A DNA stretch of 64,000 bases from Branchiostoma lanceolatum (lineage: Eukaryota > Chordata > Leptocardii > Amphioxiformes > Branchiostomatidae). Below the pieces are notes generated by a model, which saw nothing but the letters and a program-made list of their open reading frames with translations, was not told where the DNA came from and did no database searches. Every line of letters begins with the position of its first letter. Within the stretch, counting starts at the first letter, position 1. Below are positions 15,801-27,546 of the stretch, in pieces. Position numbers and translations under genes: made by a program. The stretch lies in assembly GCF_035083965.1 (NCBI RefSeq), contig NC_089735.1, forward strand, positions 7,032,001-7,096,000, written 5' to 3'.

Positions 15801-18105
15801 GGGTGAAATGTCGAGGATTATGTACATCTGTCAATGTCAGCACCCTGCATCGATTCGTGTATGAAACTGTCGATCATTCTCTGTACTTCCTACAAACTTG
15901 AGCACACGTTAGTCATGTTAGCACGGACAATTCTCTGTACTTCCTTATAGACCTGGGCACACGTTAGTCATGTTAGCACGGACAATTCTCTGTACTTCCT
16001 ACAGACCTGGGCACACGTTAGTCATGTTAGCACGGACAATTCTCTGTACTTCCTACAAACTTGAGTACACGTTAGTCATGTTAGCACGAATAATTCTCTG
16101 TACTTCCTACAAATCTGAGCACACGTTAATCATGCCAGCACGGAAAATTCTCTGTACTTCCTACAGACTTGAGTACACGTTAGTCATGTTAGCACGGACA
16201 ATTCTTTGTACTTCCTTATAGACCTGGGCACACGTTAGCCATGTTAGCACGGAAAATTATCTGTACTTCCTACAGACCTGGGCACACGTTAGTCATGTTA
16301 GCATGGACAATTCTCTGTACTTCCTACAGACCTGGGCACACGTTAGCCATGTTAGCACGGACAATTCTCTGTACTTCCTACAAACCTGAGCATACGTTAG
16401 CCATGTTAGCACGGAAAATTCTCTGTACTTCCTACAGATCTGAGTACACATCAGTCATGTTAGCACCGTCTGTCTGGTGTGTCTGTACTTCATATAGACG
16501 TGAGATTTGATTGGACTAAGTTGCGTGGAGTTAACATTTCTACAACCTCTTACAACAGCTCTAATGTTCTACATGTAACCTTACGTACTGTAATGATATA
16601 CACTGTTGTTGTTCCAGACCTGTTTGGATGGCCCTGAAGGGGTCAGGCGAGTGAAGCCGCTCAACGTGCGGGACGAGCCGTGCTTTAGGAAGTACCGTCC
16701 GGCCCTGGTTGATCTGTCCCACCGCGTACAGGAACGCCTCTTCGTCTAGCGTGCTCCGGTTGGCTTCGAACACTGCGCCTGGAACAGTTAATACGGAACG
16801 GTCAATGCTATGAGGGTATAAAATCGTACGACGGTGCAAAAAACGGAACATGTTCAAAATCCTTTTCAGCTGTAGTTTCCGCCGCACTACGCTCGGCAAT
16901 GAATGATTTTATTTGTAATTTACCAGCGATTGGGCCATATACTGTTTTCTTGCCCCATCATACGAACCTACGAAAAATGTTGCCACTGCTTTATTTGCTT
17001 TAATCATTGCGCTCACTGCTTCTGTGGCCGTCACACAACGGAAAGCATGACAGCTCGCCAAACGAGTCTGCGCCCTCCAAAGGACGTGTTGGGGAGTGAG
17101 TGATGGCGTTTTCTCGGTCACCGAGTGATTTTTAGGGATCGGCGGTAATTTTTTTCGGGATCATTTGCAAAAATCATATATCAGTCGATCATATTCTCCA
17201 CCCAAATAACGTATACAGTCGTATCAAAAAAGGATACATACACACACACACATTCACGCACACACACAGGCAGTTAAAGTACAGCCTCTGTGCCAACTCA
17301 GCAACTCGGCGTCTGCAACTTCCAAGAACAAATCAGCCTGATTGCGATGAGCCTGTCCACAATTGATCCACGGCCCGGGAACGCGGAACCACTCGGGCAC
17401 GCCAAATCGAATTACCCGATGATGACAAACGGGGAAAACAATAATCCAGTCAGGGGGAACAGACGACTGGAGTCGGTACAAGTATCTATGGTGGGCCCAG
17501 AGACCATGTGTGGTTGTAGGTTACATGTATATAAACCTGTACTCAAACTTTCTAGGTCAACCTATTCTTCATGAAACTCAGATCAAGTCGAATTTCATTG
17601 TTTGAAATAAATATATGTTTGTAAAGAGGCTACTTTGGGAAAAAAGGTTAGATTGGTCATTTAAAACTAATTCATTCTGCTGCAGTACCTAAGAAAACTG
17701 CCAGGGGTCCATAATCTGCTCATGTCTTTTGCCAGCACCTAAGTTGTAGAATTTTGCTGTTCACAGGAAAACACCTTACACTAGACCTTGGATCCTCCCG
17801 CAACATTTTTTGCATTGGCAGGCTATATTATAACACACAGCACCGAAACAGAACCATTGGCGAAGAAATAAAGCTGTTAAGGAGGCCAAGTTTTCCAGAA
17901 GACCACAACACTGAAAATATGATATATTTCAACAATATTGATATACTTCAACTATTTGTCCTTCGATCAAGACCTACCCAAACATCAAGATTTAAAAAAA
18001 AATGATGACCAAGTTTTCAAGCTATATGGTCTTTTACCACAAGCGTAGACACACACATATACAATCGCGCTTGCGCACGCACGCACGCACACGCACGCAC
18101 GCACG

Positions 18106-18153
<48 letters not shown>

Positions 18154-21100
18154 GACACACACGTAAATGATACAAGGAAACGCATAACTCAGCGGCACAT
18201 CTATAGAACGCAACATTTGGTGGAGCCACAAAATGTGAACTACTATCATCACTGCGTATGATACCCCCTATTACGTCCAGACGTCACAGCATTCTTTTGA
18301 CTAACATGAGCCCGATAACACAGCAGACTTGAAGGTAGAGTCCATGATTAACGGACAACTTTGCGGTATCTCCATGGTGCACCTGTTAAATAAACTTCTA
18401 GGAGATAAAACATACATACAAGCAGTATACATATAGGACAGTCAAGTCCGTTCTATTGTGTTTTGGCTAAATATGTATTTTATATATTTTGTGGTGTATG
18501 GTGTACGATGATTGATATCACTGTTGTTTTTTTTTTAATGTAAATCCCAGGAATAACTGTAAAACAGGTCAAAGTTGTCCTGAATTGCATTTGACCTGGC
18601 TAAACTGGCAATATCAATCTAGAATGTCGATGATGATAATAATAACAGGTTACCTCGTGTGCACCAAAGCAAACCGAATGTTATCCCGTTATAACTAATA
18701 TACCTTCGAACGATTGTGCCTAGAAATCCGCACCGTGCAACATGTAATTTTGCCACCCAGACTGTCGTAACGTGCAATACCATAATCCTATCAGCAGTTT
18801 CGGATAAGAATGGTTCTGTATCAAACTAATACAAATCCATTCCCGACAGACGTAACTGCCTGGGGTGGTGCTAGAGAGGAGGGTGTTTTTGTAGAATGTT
18901 TGGGCGATTTCGGAGTTGTTTTGTTCACTTGTACACCCTCCACAACCTGTCCTGTTCGGCTTCTTGCATTCAGTGTAAAACTACGCTTAGGTTGTCTCGT
19001 CCCTAATGAATATTTCAAACGCAATATATAACGTTGGGTAACATAAATTCGGGATTTTTCCGATAATGGTTGACTGAAATCAATCTAGCAGAACAATAAA
19101 CCATCCTTTTTTTCTATTATTCTGTCAGTATCATGTACTATCTTTGCACTAATCATATATGTGGTAGATTTTGTCTCTAGTCGTGCTGACACCATAATAT
19201 TTCAACTTGAAACTACCGTCCGCCGCACGCACAATGACAGTGTTGTCGGACAGGGGGGCACATTAATTCGGGAGAGAAGATTCGTCTTGAATATCTTACC
19301 GCTAATCACATTTTATACAGCAGCTATTCGTTCCATCCTTGGCTTGAGGAGAGTGCTATGGATATAGACGTGTCCAAGTAAAAAAAAATACACGAAAAAA
19401 CGGCCGCACCGCACACATCAGGCCTTTGCTAACATCCCGTTTGTTGAGTGGGTTGAACGTCACTCAAAGTCGATCCCCACCGTCATGGCAACGTGTACAT
19501 TATTCATGGCAAGTTAGCTGGATGTCGTAGCAATGGTTATACTACTATGTCCATGTGTTCCTTGTTGTGTTAGGAGCAAACTTTGAGGAAAATATCGTCT
19601 TCAGTCCACTATCACACGCAACATTTAGACAAAAAAGTGTTCCTCACAAACCTTTTGTCGTCTGCTTGACGACATGATTCTGGGTAACAATATGGCGGCG
19701 GGAAAATACACGTGCCGTAGGTTGTAGCAACAAAGAGGAGTTTTGATGATTGATCACACTTAGAATCCAGTTGCAGGTTAGCAAAAGAGATTGTAATAAG
19801 TTGTCTTGTAAATAATTGTGTTTAGCAGGCAGGAGATGTGACATTTGTCTTATAAACCAGCGAACAACCGTGCAGTGTGAGTCTCCCACGAAGCCCCCAG
19901 ACTCTGTCAATAAGGGACGGAGAGTTTTTGACGTAGCCAACTTCTAATGCATGGTTATCGAAGCTTTTCAGGCAGTGTTCTGAATGTGTTAGTCTGTCAA
20001 GTTTGCATTTCTAGTGGTATTACTGATGTTGCATCTAGCACATATCCCTAAATACCCCGTTTTCGAAAAATCCCGAATTTAAGTACCCCACGAATTTATG
20101 TTACCCAACGTTATAACACTGGACGTATATATATTCAGTCTTGTTTATTTTTCTTATGGGTTTTTTACTTCTTTGAGAAATACACACTAGTGCAGATGAC
20201 TAAGATATTCCACACCATGAAAAATACAATCAGTCTTAATTGTTACGCGCGTAACTTCCCGTTGACTTCTGCATCACTGATAACACGGCACTTGCCCTAT
20301 TTCGGGCATACATGAACTGAAGGGAAATTACAGCCATAATGAAGTGTACGTGCTGATGCTGTAGGTACGGCGGTGCTCTCATCTCTTGCGCCGGCGGCGC
20401 GATGAAATGGCGTGAACAACACAGGTCAATTGAACAATAGATCTTGCACAGAGGCGGCAGTGCTTTCTCCATCACTCAGCCTCCGTTGCATTCTCGGCCA
20501 GCAATAAGAAAAAAAATGCAATAAGAAAACGGTGACGTGAAAAAGAAAACAGCCGGAAGGGGTCTGCAATGGAGGCTAATTCAGATATATAACCCATACA
20601 CAAGTAGTATGGACCGTTACACCAAGGAGATTTAAAATCAAACCTCATTGGTTACACTTACAGAAACGTAGTTCAGATGTGCACTACACGAAACCTGAAG
20701 TACACGTAAAGCATACGATATATGTGAAAAACAGCAACATCGGATTCTTTACGTATACTTTAAGGCATTGGATTTCGCGCGGTGGTACACCGGGACCGGT
20801 CCTCAATAAAATATTCTGATGAAACAAAGATTGAACAGCCAACAAACCATCAAAACATTACACACTTTTCAATGTGGATTTAAAGATGACATGGATTCAA
20901 ATGAATTGATACAGCCGACGTTTCAATTTGAACTGCACCGCATCTAATACTTCAGTTTGCTTGAGTCAAAATTGACCGCACCAGAAGTAACCACCAAGTG
21001 ATAATGCTGACTATTGTGTGTCCGACACTAAGGTGTCGCGTTTTCTATGTCAGGATGTTATGTTACATTATACCTGAATTTGAACTTACCGATCGGAACG

Positions 21101-21264
21101 TCCACCATGTGATCAGCCACTAAGAAGGTAGAAGTAGGCCGGACCGTCCAACCGATGACAAGGAGCGCTATGATCGGGAGACAAAGCCGTCTGACACCGA
21201 CAGTACAGCCACAGCACACGGCATGCTGGCAACGGACTCCGCTAGGTTTCAACGACGACATCAT
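624..21264 (-). CDS. Ionotropic glutamate receptor, AMPA/kainate/delta branch (5' part; 3' end off window)
   Basis: Ligand-gated cation channel subunit of the plasma membrane. Exons (minus, high to low): 21264-21090, 16778-16620, 9760-9500, 9311-9103, 8849-8796, 8225-8064, 7698-7601, 7237-7174, 6823-6707, 4290-4192, 3455-3264, 1426-1271, 783-624. Joined they give about 635 open codons with matching phases. Seen: hydrophobic signal segment ([13 protein letters not shown]) in exon 1; amino-terminal domain with [20 protein letters not shown] and [20 protein letters not shown] linker; S1 start [40 protein letters not shown]1 in [17 protein letters not shown]; and SLLRQG at the pore-loop entry. 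The M2 remainder, M3, S2 and M4 must lie left of base 1. ATD motifs resemble kainate receptors and the S1 end resembles delta receptors, so the class is left open. In S1 the agonist-binding Arg is kept, but the usual upstream Pro is Ala. Confidence 0.93.
963..1049. mobile_element. Hairpin element, 26-bp arms (MITE-like)
   Basis: 963-988 and 1024-1049 are inverted repeats with one mismatch, beginning GTTTGTGAATGGTC. Pairing partly continues inward (GCATC...GATGC), so the whole 87 bp can fold as one hairpin. It lies in an intron of the glutamate receptor gene. No clear target duplication was seen. Confidence 0.7.
1480..1640. repeat. Dispersed repeat, copy 1 (pair with 7775-7925)
   Basis: Shares with 7775-7925 the ordered blocks GGAATTTTCGACT, CTTCAGCTATCTGACCC, GTGACGTCAGC, GGGTCAAAGGTTGTTGGAA and GTCCCCCGTCCCG, in the same orientation. 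Both copies sit in introns of the glutamate receptor gene. Class unknown. Confidence 0.75.
7775..7925. repeat. Dispersed repeat, copy 2 (pair with 1480-1640)
   Basis: Direct-orientation partner of the copy at 1480-1640, with the same block order and roughly 80% similarity by eye. It lies in the intron between the exons at 8225-8064 and 7698-7601. Confidence 0.75.
9830..9893. repeat. (GATA)n microsatellite
   Basis: An almost pure GATA tetranucleotide array next to the exon at 9760-9500. Reading frames through it (ISIYLSIYL) are not genes. Confidence 0.95.
11069..11158. repeat. Two-copy tandem duplication, 46-bp period
   Basis: Copies at 11069-11112 and 11115-11158 differ at about one base (GTCCCTCGTATGG versus GTCCCCCGTATGG) and are joined by AC. 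Intronic. Confidence 0.85.
15870..16505. repeat. Minisatellite, 54-bp unit, about 12 copies
   Basis: Tandem units containing TTAGCACGGACAATTCTCTG, then TACTTCCTACAGACCTGGG and CACACGTTAGTCATG. CTGTACTTC recurs near 15881, 15935, 15990, 16044, 16098, 16152, 16261, 16315, 16369 and 16422. Units are 54 bp, with two copies of 55-56 bp (CTTATAG variants near 15944 and 16213). Because 54 is divisible by three, long open frames of an 18-residue repeat arise on the plus strand (15970-16221, 16241-16510), antisense to the receptor gene. It ends about 110 bp before the exon at 16620. Confidence 0.95.
18068..18163. repeat. (CA)n/(CGCA)n microsatellite
   Basis: Mixed CA and GCAC repeats in intron 1 of the glutamate receptor gene. 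The Cys-rich frames on the minus strand are translation artefacts of the repeat. Confidence 0.95.
19027..20115. mobile_element. 1.09-kb element with 25-bp perfect inverted ends, possible TA target site
   Basis: 19027-19051 and 20091-20115 are exact inverted copies (arms contain ACGTTGGGTAACATAAATTC). Similarity continues inward around CGGGATTTTTC. The outermost bases read TATA at both ends, compatible with a TA target duplication as in Tc1/mariner-type elements. The interior holds no transposase I can recognise, so it would be non-autonomous. It lies in intron 1 of the glutamate receptor gene. Confidence 0.7.
21090..21264 (-). CDS. Exon 1 of the glutamate receptor gene: signal peptide
   Basis: First coding exon (58 codons plus one base), starting at the double Met [10 protein letters not shown] Cys-rich stretch precedes the hydrophobic core [15 protein letters not shown], typical of a signal peptide, and the exon ends DVPIG with donor GTAAGT. 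The leftover G completes the Gly codon of the next exon at 16778, giving the DVPIGAVFEA junction expected at the start of the mature amino-terminal domain. Either Met could be used. Confidence 0.85.
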
Positions 21265-23576
21265 GCCTGAGATAACTCCTTGCTCCCGACTATAGCCGGT
21301 AGTGGGATCGATGGCGCAGATGTGGAAGGATTAATGTACACATACGTTATGTGTCGTTCTCACGAGGCTGTACTCGTACCTGTACGTATCCTGGGGACCT
21401 CTCCACGCGGCATGGTGGGAGCGGTACTATGTTGATGTACTGGCTATGAGGCATGCCCCGGGCTTATGCACCAGCTCTATCTACATACACTCACGTAATA
21501 CCGTAATCTCAGTTTCAACTACCTACTTCCGAGTGCCATTGAGTTCCCCTCCGCTGCCATGCGTCAGCGACAATTCTGGAGGGTTAATGGCACCTTAATG
21601 GTTAATTACACGTCCATGAATATATATTTCGAGATTTCAGCAGCCCTGGATCATGGACTTAATTTGAACTTTTACTCACAGTCTAATCAGTGGCCATAAA
21701 TTATTCACTGTTTGAGGGGATCTTTGGAGAGAATGTATTTGATTATTCAGAGACCAGGGTGATAATTCTGCCGGCAATTTGAGGCCTTCCCACCGTCCTT
21801 CTAAGTCTTACATGGAAGCTCCGCCATAAGTATTAGAAGTCATTTTGAGTCGGAGATTTAAGTGCAAAGAATATCATTGTTACACGTAAATTCACTGATA
21901 GGATAGGAAGAATACTGATAAAACATTATGTCACACTAACGCCGTTTTATTCTAAGAATATGAAAAAAAAATCCGCAAGGGGGCCTCAGCATTAAGATGT
22001 TGCCCGAAACCATGACTGAAGCGTGTTTAGAACACAAGATACAAAACGCATGTTTAGCTGCAGTTCCCAAGATGGCCGCTATAAGGCAAAAGCTACATGT
22101 TTCTTTAGTAGTTCAAGATACCAAATATCTTAATCCATCCGGATAGCTTCATGAGACAAACAAAAGTAAAAACGCGTCCAGCGCTACCGAATACACAGCC
22201 TTCGTGGCGAACAGGTCATGAATACAAAATGAGCTGCACATTTTCATGTGGAGAAGATGATTATCACATTCCACAGACTGCGTACGGAAAGGGAAGTGCC
22301 GGGTACTAATAACATACAATATGTGCTGAGAAGTGGGGCTATATTGATTTTTCTAAAATTACAGATAGAGGTTCGATCTTGGGGCCGTCCATTCGGTTCG
22401 AAGGTCCTAGATCTAGTTCTATCCGCTTGGTTTCATTCAGTTTCATGAATGCGAAAGATTGGAACATTGTATCTTTTGTCGCCCCGATTTTTCTTACGTC
22501 TATATAGAGAAGAAACGAATCGAACGTAGCAAACATCCACATGAAGTCCCTGTGCGCTGATTGGTTCAGCTTGCAGCACATCTGTAATGATGTTAGATGG
22601 GGGAGGGTGCGCCCTCGTGTATAAATCACGCGCTATTTTCTATAAAGGGTACGATCTATATTGTGTAAGCATGGGGCCGTTTTACCGTCCCCGTCTGTAA
22701 TAGAAGTCTCTAACAGGCGTCCCGGGTTGATAAAAAATAGTGCAAGATTGCCCGAGTAAAATGAAAATATTTTCAGAGGAATGAGCCACCCATGTAGTCA
22801 TGTTTGCATGTATCACATGTTTGCATGTATCACATTTCGAGTGGTGCGGATCATGAAATGCATATAATAATTGGTATATTTGTAGGATTTCCATACTTCA
22901 GAGAAGCATATTTGTTTTGTTGATGTTTCTTCCTTTTATTTCAAGTATTTTAACTCTGCAATTTATTTCCGAAATGCATCATCTAAAAAAATCAAATTAT
23001 AAAAGTATGATAGATTGCACAAACATACATGGCATTGACAGTAAAAAATGCAGTTCTGGTAGGGATCCCTAGGCGAAGTTCCTGATACGTGAGCATAAAG
23101 CTGCCCCAGCAGAACTCTTAAATATCACTTGAAAGTTCATCTGTGTTAGTTGAAGCCATCCTGGATTAATGTTGAACTGTAATGGCCAATTAACACAAAA
23201 CGTACCCAAAGTTTTTTTTTTTTCTTTTTTTACATTTCAGCCGAAGTGATCCAACAAGTACAGTTTAACATTGCAAATTTAACTTGAATGCATCAGGACA
23301 CTGGTATTTTCAACATCATATTGTATTCGTACAAATATACATTGTACAAGCACAAGGATATCAATAAACTGAACAGAGAAGCACACGATTTACTACACAT
23401 TTCTACACTAGCTAGCTGTTCAAAGCCTAGAGTCTGAGATACTGGAATACTACAATAGAATATGCAAGACTTCTTGTATCCTGTTTTGAATTTCCATTAC
23501 TCAGGTGCCAGATGTACATTGTGAGACCTTGTGAGTGGTCAACGCAAGAAAATGGCTGCGTCGGCAGGTTTATGCT

Positions 23577-23687
23577 TAGCCTGACTAAATCGCGCTCCTA
23601 GCGGCCGGCCCAATGAATACCGCCCCCTATAGCCTAGAGGAGGGGTCATTAACCTCCGCCAGCGAGAGCTTGTGTAAACACAGGCTA
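23577..23687. mobile_element. Possible short hairpin element, TAGCCTG ends
   Basis: Begins TAGCCTG and ends CAGGCTA with partial internal complementarity. The termini match those of the clearer hairpins at 26185-26435 and 59473-59598. Arms are weak, so this may be chance or a decayed copy. Confidence 0.35.
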
Positions 23688-25230
23688 GTTTATGCTAGGG
23701 TCGGTCGGGTATTACCGGAAACACAACCGTGATTTTTCCTGGCCTTACGAAACGGAAACGCGCGGGGCCTAATTAGTCAACCGGAAAACTTACTGACGTA
23801 CGACAACCCCACCCAACATTGCACAACGGCATGGAAAATTCCGTTGCTTCCTGTTTTTCAATAAGCTAGGTTCAATCAAGCGTGTAAATTGACTAGAAGA
23901 TGTGTTACTTATAGTATAAACATATACTTCAATAAGCCTAACATGACCCACAAAACATAATTTCATTTCCTTCCTGGTATCAAATCCGGCTGGAAAAGGC
24001 TCCTGGGCCTGTCCATTTCGAAATGGAACTTCACTGTATAGCGGTCCTACCCTGTACAGCGGAGTACCTCGGCTGATTTCTACTATTTTCCCAACGATAG
24101 GACGGAAGCCTGGTAGAGGCTATCCTGGGCCTATGTGAGAAGAGTTATGCTGATCAAGGAGGTTATAGGGAACCTCTTTGTACCGATAGAATACCGTGAC
24201 AGTATGTAACAGTATCGGCGACGAAAACTTCCTTTGGCAGTTGGATACGGTCTGATGATATAGCCACCGAAAGATCTGCTTGTAGATTACATGACAAGTG
24301 TGTTTAGTTCTTAAACGCAGCGTTTAAACTCCGTCCTGCTTTTGACTACACTATCAGGGTTCATCATAACAAGGGTTCATTGACCGGGAGGGCCAGCTTA
24401 AAAGGGTATAGGCCAACACGTCACTTCCTGTCATATCTACATCCAGATGATCTCATCCATTCGGATAGAAATGTCGGTAGGCCTCCAAGAACAGCATAAA
24501 AGAGCAATCTTTGCACCACGGGTTTCAGAGGAAAAAGTTGCAGACTGACACGAAGGTGTGCTATCCCGCCGACAAGTACAGGACTGGCGACTAAACAGTT
24601 CCAGTGTATGTAAATCCCTATCGGTAAGTCACGGAAGAAATAAGTTGTCATTACCTCAAGATCAAAACTTCAGCCCAGAAAAACTCACTCTGAAATGCTA
24701 ACCTGATTTGTCAACTGTACTGTCATCAAACGCAATTCCGACAAGTTCCATACGGCTAGCCTGAAAATAACCCGTGCGGTAATGTGTGGTAATTCGTCTT
24801 TTAGTGTTACCCCCTGCCCTTAACCATGTTAACCAAAGGCATGGGCTCCAACAGCAGGCTGACGATTATTCCACTATCTCATGGGGGTGTGAAAAGACCA
24901 AGAAGGAGAAATGTTATTTTGTTTTTTTCAAGCTAATTCAACAAGTATAGAGTCTTTGCTACCATAACCTCCCATCAACTGCCCAGATTTGCATGTTCGT
25001 GAGACTTAAAACTCTACTCTACTCTACTCTTAAATGCGTCCGTACCGAATTTGTAAAGCCTTGTTTTTCTCACCGCGGGGTCTAGGCGCAGGCGCAAACT
25101 GTTGTGTCCCCCCTACAGCAGGTACATCGGGATAGACAAACCTACCGCGGCACTGTGCAAGGAGTTGGTCTGGCCCACAGGATCACCGAAAACACATCAG
25201 AATTTATCTGTTTGAAGGTGTGCCAACATT

Positions 25231-25392
25231 TATTCTTATATGTGTGTGTGTTTGTGTGTGTGTGTGTGTGGAGTGAGTGTGTGTGTGGAGTATGTGTGTG
25301 TATGTGTGGAGTGTGTGTGTGTGCGTGTGTGTGCATGTGTGTGCCTGCGTGTGTGTGTGTGCGCGCGCGTGTGTGTGTGTGTTTGTGTGTGA
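25231..25392. repeat. (GT)n imperfect microsatellite
   Basis: GT-rich tract interrupted by GGAGTG, GCGCGC and CATG. Cys/Val-rich open frames on both strands are artefacts. Confidence 0.95.
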
Positions 25393-25590
25393 ACATGTAC
25401 GATATATCCAGAAGGCCTATATGGATTGTCTTGATATTTGGTATATGAGCATTTTTGCTCTCTTCAGAAGTTAGTGATGAATTTAAGTACTAGTAAACAG
25501 AATTGGATTCTCGCATAACTCAACTTTCTTCTGACGGTGAAATTGTAATTGAGCGTACTTTTCCGCTTTCGTTGGGAGGGCTGTATCTAG

Positions 25591-25626
25591 TCAAGGACAT
25601 TATATAGTCCTATATAATGTCCTTGA
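25591..25626. repeat. Perfect 16-bp snap-back palindrome
   Basis: TCAAGGACATTATATA, a 4-base loop GTCC, then the exact complement TATATAATGTCCTTGA. It is either a stem-loop or a very short transposon footprint. No gene is nearby. Confidence 0.85.
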
Positions 25627-26184
25627 TCTAGTGCAATCTAGGAAAAATATCAGTAGGTCGTTTTTATTGGTACCAGGAAGCGGGAGACACACTCCTGTCC
25701 ATCCCTTCCCCACTTCCGTTTCCGCCTACAACCCGGGCGTACAGCCTCGTGAAAGAAAATCATCACAGAAAACCACCGCCACCTACATGAACAAACTTCC
25801 GTATACTGTTCGGGAAATATCTCTATTGGTATTACCGTCAATCACGCTATAGCTTAAAGCTTAAAAGCGTAACTAACACTTTGACACCGCAGCGCGAGCC
25901 TGTGCCCAACCGTAACGGCTACGACCTCGGGCGAAAACAAGCTGTAGTCAGAAGGCAGCGGTGTTTATTTCTCAGGTCGGTTTTCTACTAAACAAACACT
26001 TGGAGACCCAAATTCTGCAAAGCTTTATTTCTTAATGTATTTGGCAGTGACTTGTTCCGGGCGTTCGGGCATTTTCGTTTTTACAGAGGAGGTCGCTAAC
26101 AAACACTGCGCACTTATGCATGATTAGACGAATAAACAGTCCGTATCAAGTGGAGGCACATATCAAGTTACGGCACTCCCCGCA

Positions 26185-26435
26185 TAGCCTGGATACCAGA
26201 CCCTTCGCTCGATGCGCGAGAGTGATGATAGCCGTTTTTGGCCGGGGAAGGAGTTGGTACCCCGGGTCTCTCTTGGCAGCCGATCTCTAATATCTATCGC
26301 GCTTAGCGCGAGAGGTACATGTAATTTGCCTAAGGGTAATTAGGGGCCCGTGTGCTAACTGTGGTGGCGGGGCTTGAGTTGCTTCCCCTGCCGAAGGATT
26401 GGCGACTGTCGCGCGGTGGTCTGGTACCCAGGTTA
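26185..26435. mobile_element. Hairpin element, 17-bp terminal inverted repeats (TAGCCTGG family)
   Basis: Left end TAGCCTGGATACCAGAC; right end GTCTGGTACCCAGGTTA is its inverted form with two mismatches. Internal GC-rich complementary blocks (GATGCGCGAGAG; CGCGCTTAGCGCGAG) suggest further folding. The termini resemble 59473-59598. Confidence 0.65.
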
Positions 26436-26699
26436 TCCTCGCAAGGTCTTGAGAAGACCTCGAAATGGTTAGATCCCCCCTAACGACTTGTATTGGTACT
26501 GCAGAGGAACCTCCTGTTTTTTGTATCTTTTAATCTGAAGATGCTGCGATCACCACATTAGAGTGGTAGATTATAAGCTCTTGTGCCCGGAAAGAAGTGA
26601 CATAGCCACATATGTTTGAGCACTTAAGCAGATTTTTCTGCAGCTGCCAGGGAGGACGATAACTCAACAAGCGGTAGACGGATCTTCGTGATTTTGGTA

Positions 26700-27200
26700 T
26701 ATACATGCAGGTAGCTTTGTTCACTGGCTTTGGTGATGATTGACATAGTTAGATGACAACTATGCAAATCAGAATCTAATCTGCATAATCAATGTAGGAA
26801 ATAGGACTATTCAAACACCTGACATTATGTAATTTGCAAATGATGACGTAAATTTGCATAATCAATGAGAAACAATTACAATTCCATAGACAGTACATGG
26901 CGGGAATGTCATACTTGCAGCATTTGGAAGTTGATTAAATGTGAACATCGTTAAACATAAATTATCCATATTAGTACCTCATTTTCATACTTAATGAGGA
27001 AATGCTACAATAGCCGTCTCTGATTTTAATACTTTGGACAACCTCTGAGAAGATGATAAACTGATATAATTCATGCAAAAGAGGACCTTACTTACATGTA
27101 CATAATCAACGAGATAACGTTTATAATACGCCAGTCGTAAAGGTTGACATCGTTTGGGGACGTTATAAGGTCGTGGAACTCAAGTTTTTGATGTGGCAGT
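26700..27200. repeat. 480-bp AT-rich dispersed repeat, copy 1
   Basis: Shares, in the same order and orientation with 30640-31060 and 31480-31990, the blocks ATGCAAATCAG, TTTGCATAAT, AGGAAATGCTACAAT, ATTCATGCAA...GAGGACCTTA and AAGGTCGTGGAACTC. It lies just upstream of the CD20-like gene. Class unknown. Confidence 0.75.
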
Positions 27201-27546
27201 CTAAGGGTATCGGCGGGATTATGAAAGCTGACATTACTTGCAATTGTATGGGTTTGATCTGTTAGCCCCCTCTTCACTAGACGGCGATAGTTGAGCAACC
27301 GTACAGAGACCAACATTTGATTTGTGTGACCCTTCATTTCATAATTGAAATATGATGCTAGATGTAAAAGTATGATCCAAAAGACAACAAAACACGTAAA
27401 ACGTAAAAAAAAAATCTTCATCTATGAAATTCAGCAATTTGCCAAATCTTTGGCCGCAGTGCGGCACAGCCTCTAGTGAAAAGGAGCTGTTACTGACCCC
27501 ACGTAATCATCCTACAGTCCGAGAGGTTTGTTTGAAGCTCACTACC

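Larger units (their letters stand above)
9761..16619. other. Intron 2 of the glutamate receptor gene (6.9 kb)
   Basis: Apart from the GATA array, the 46-bp tandem duplication, homopolymer C/G runs (about 10200, 12140, 14815) and the 54-bp minisatellite, nothing coding was recognised on either strand. Short frames here lack family motifs and supported splice sites. The segment around 14070-14150 shares wording (GTTAATCGTACAAGGAAGCTGCAAGATGAGC) in part with the repeats at 44930 and 46620, so part of the intron is old repeat. Confidence 0.6.
21265..27546. other. Intergenic region between the glutamate receptor and CD20-like genes
   Basis: 6.3 kb with no recognised exon on either strand. It should contain the receptor 5' UTR and promoter just right of 21264 and the promoter of the gene starting at 27547; no TATA box or CpG cluster stands out. 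It holds hairpins at 23577-23687, 25591-25626 and 26185-26435, a GT microsatellite at 25231-25392 and one copy of the 480-bp repeat at 26700-27200. Minus-strand frames at 22339-22629 and 27092-27421 show no family motif. Confidence 0.6.

Noticed and set aside
15970..16510. Repeat protein or CRISPR-like array
   Set aside because: The whole 54-bp unit repeats with no unique spacers, and openness follows from a unit length divisible by three. It is an intronic minisatellite.
18017..18252. Cys/Val-rich frames over CA/GT tracts (also at 25104-25474, 59650-59904, 61039-61416)
   Set aside because: Low-complexity translation of microsatellites; no start context or splice support.
22339..22629. 96-codon minus-strand frame upstream of the receptor
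   Set aside because: No motif, no supported splice sites, no neighbouring exons in frame.
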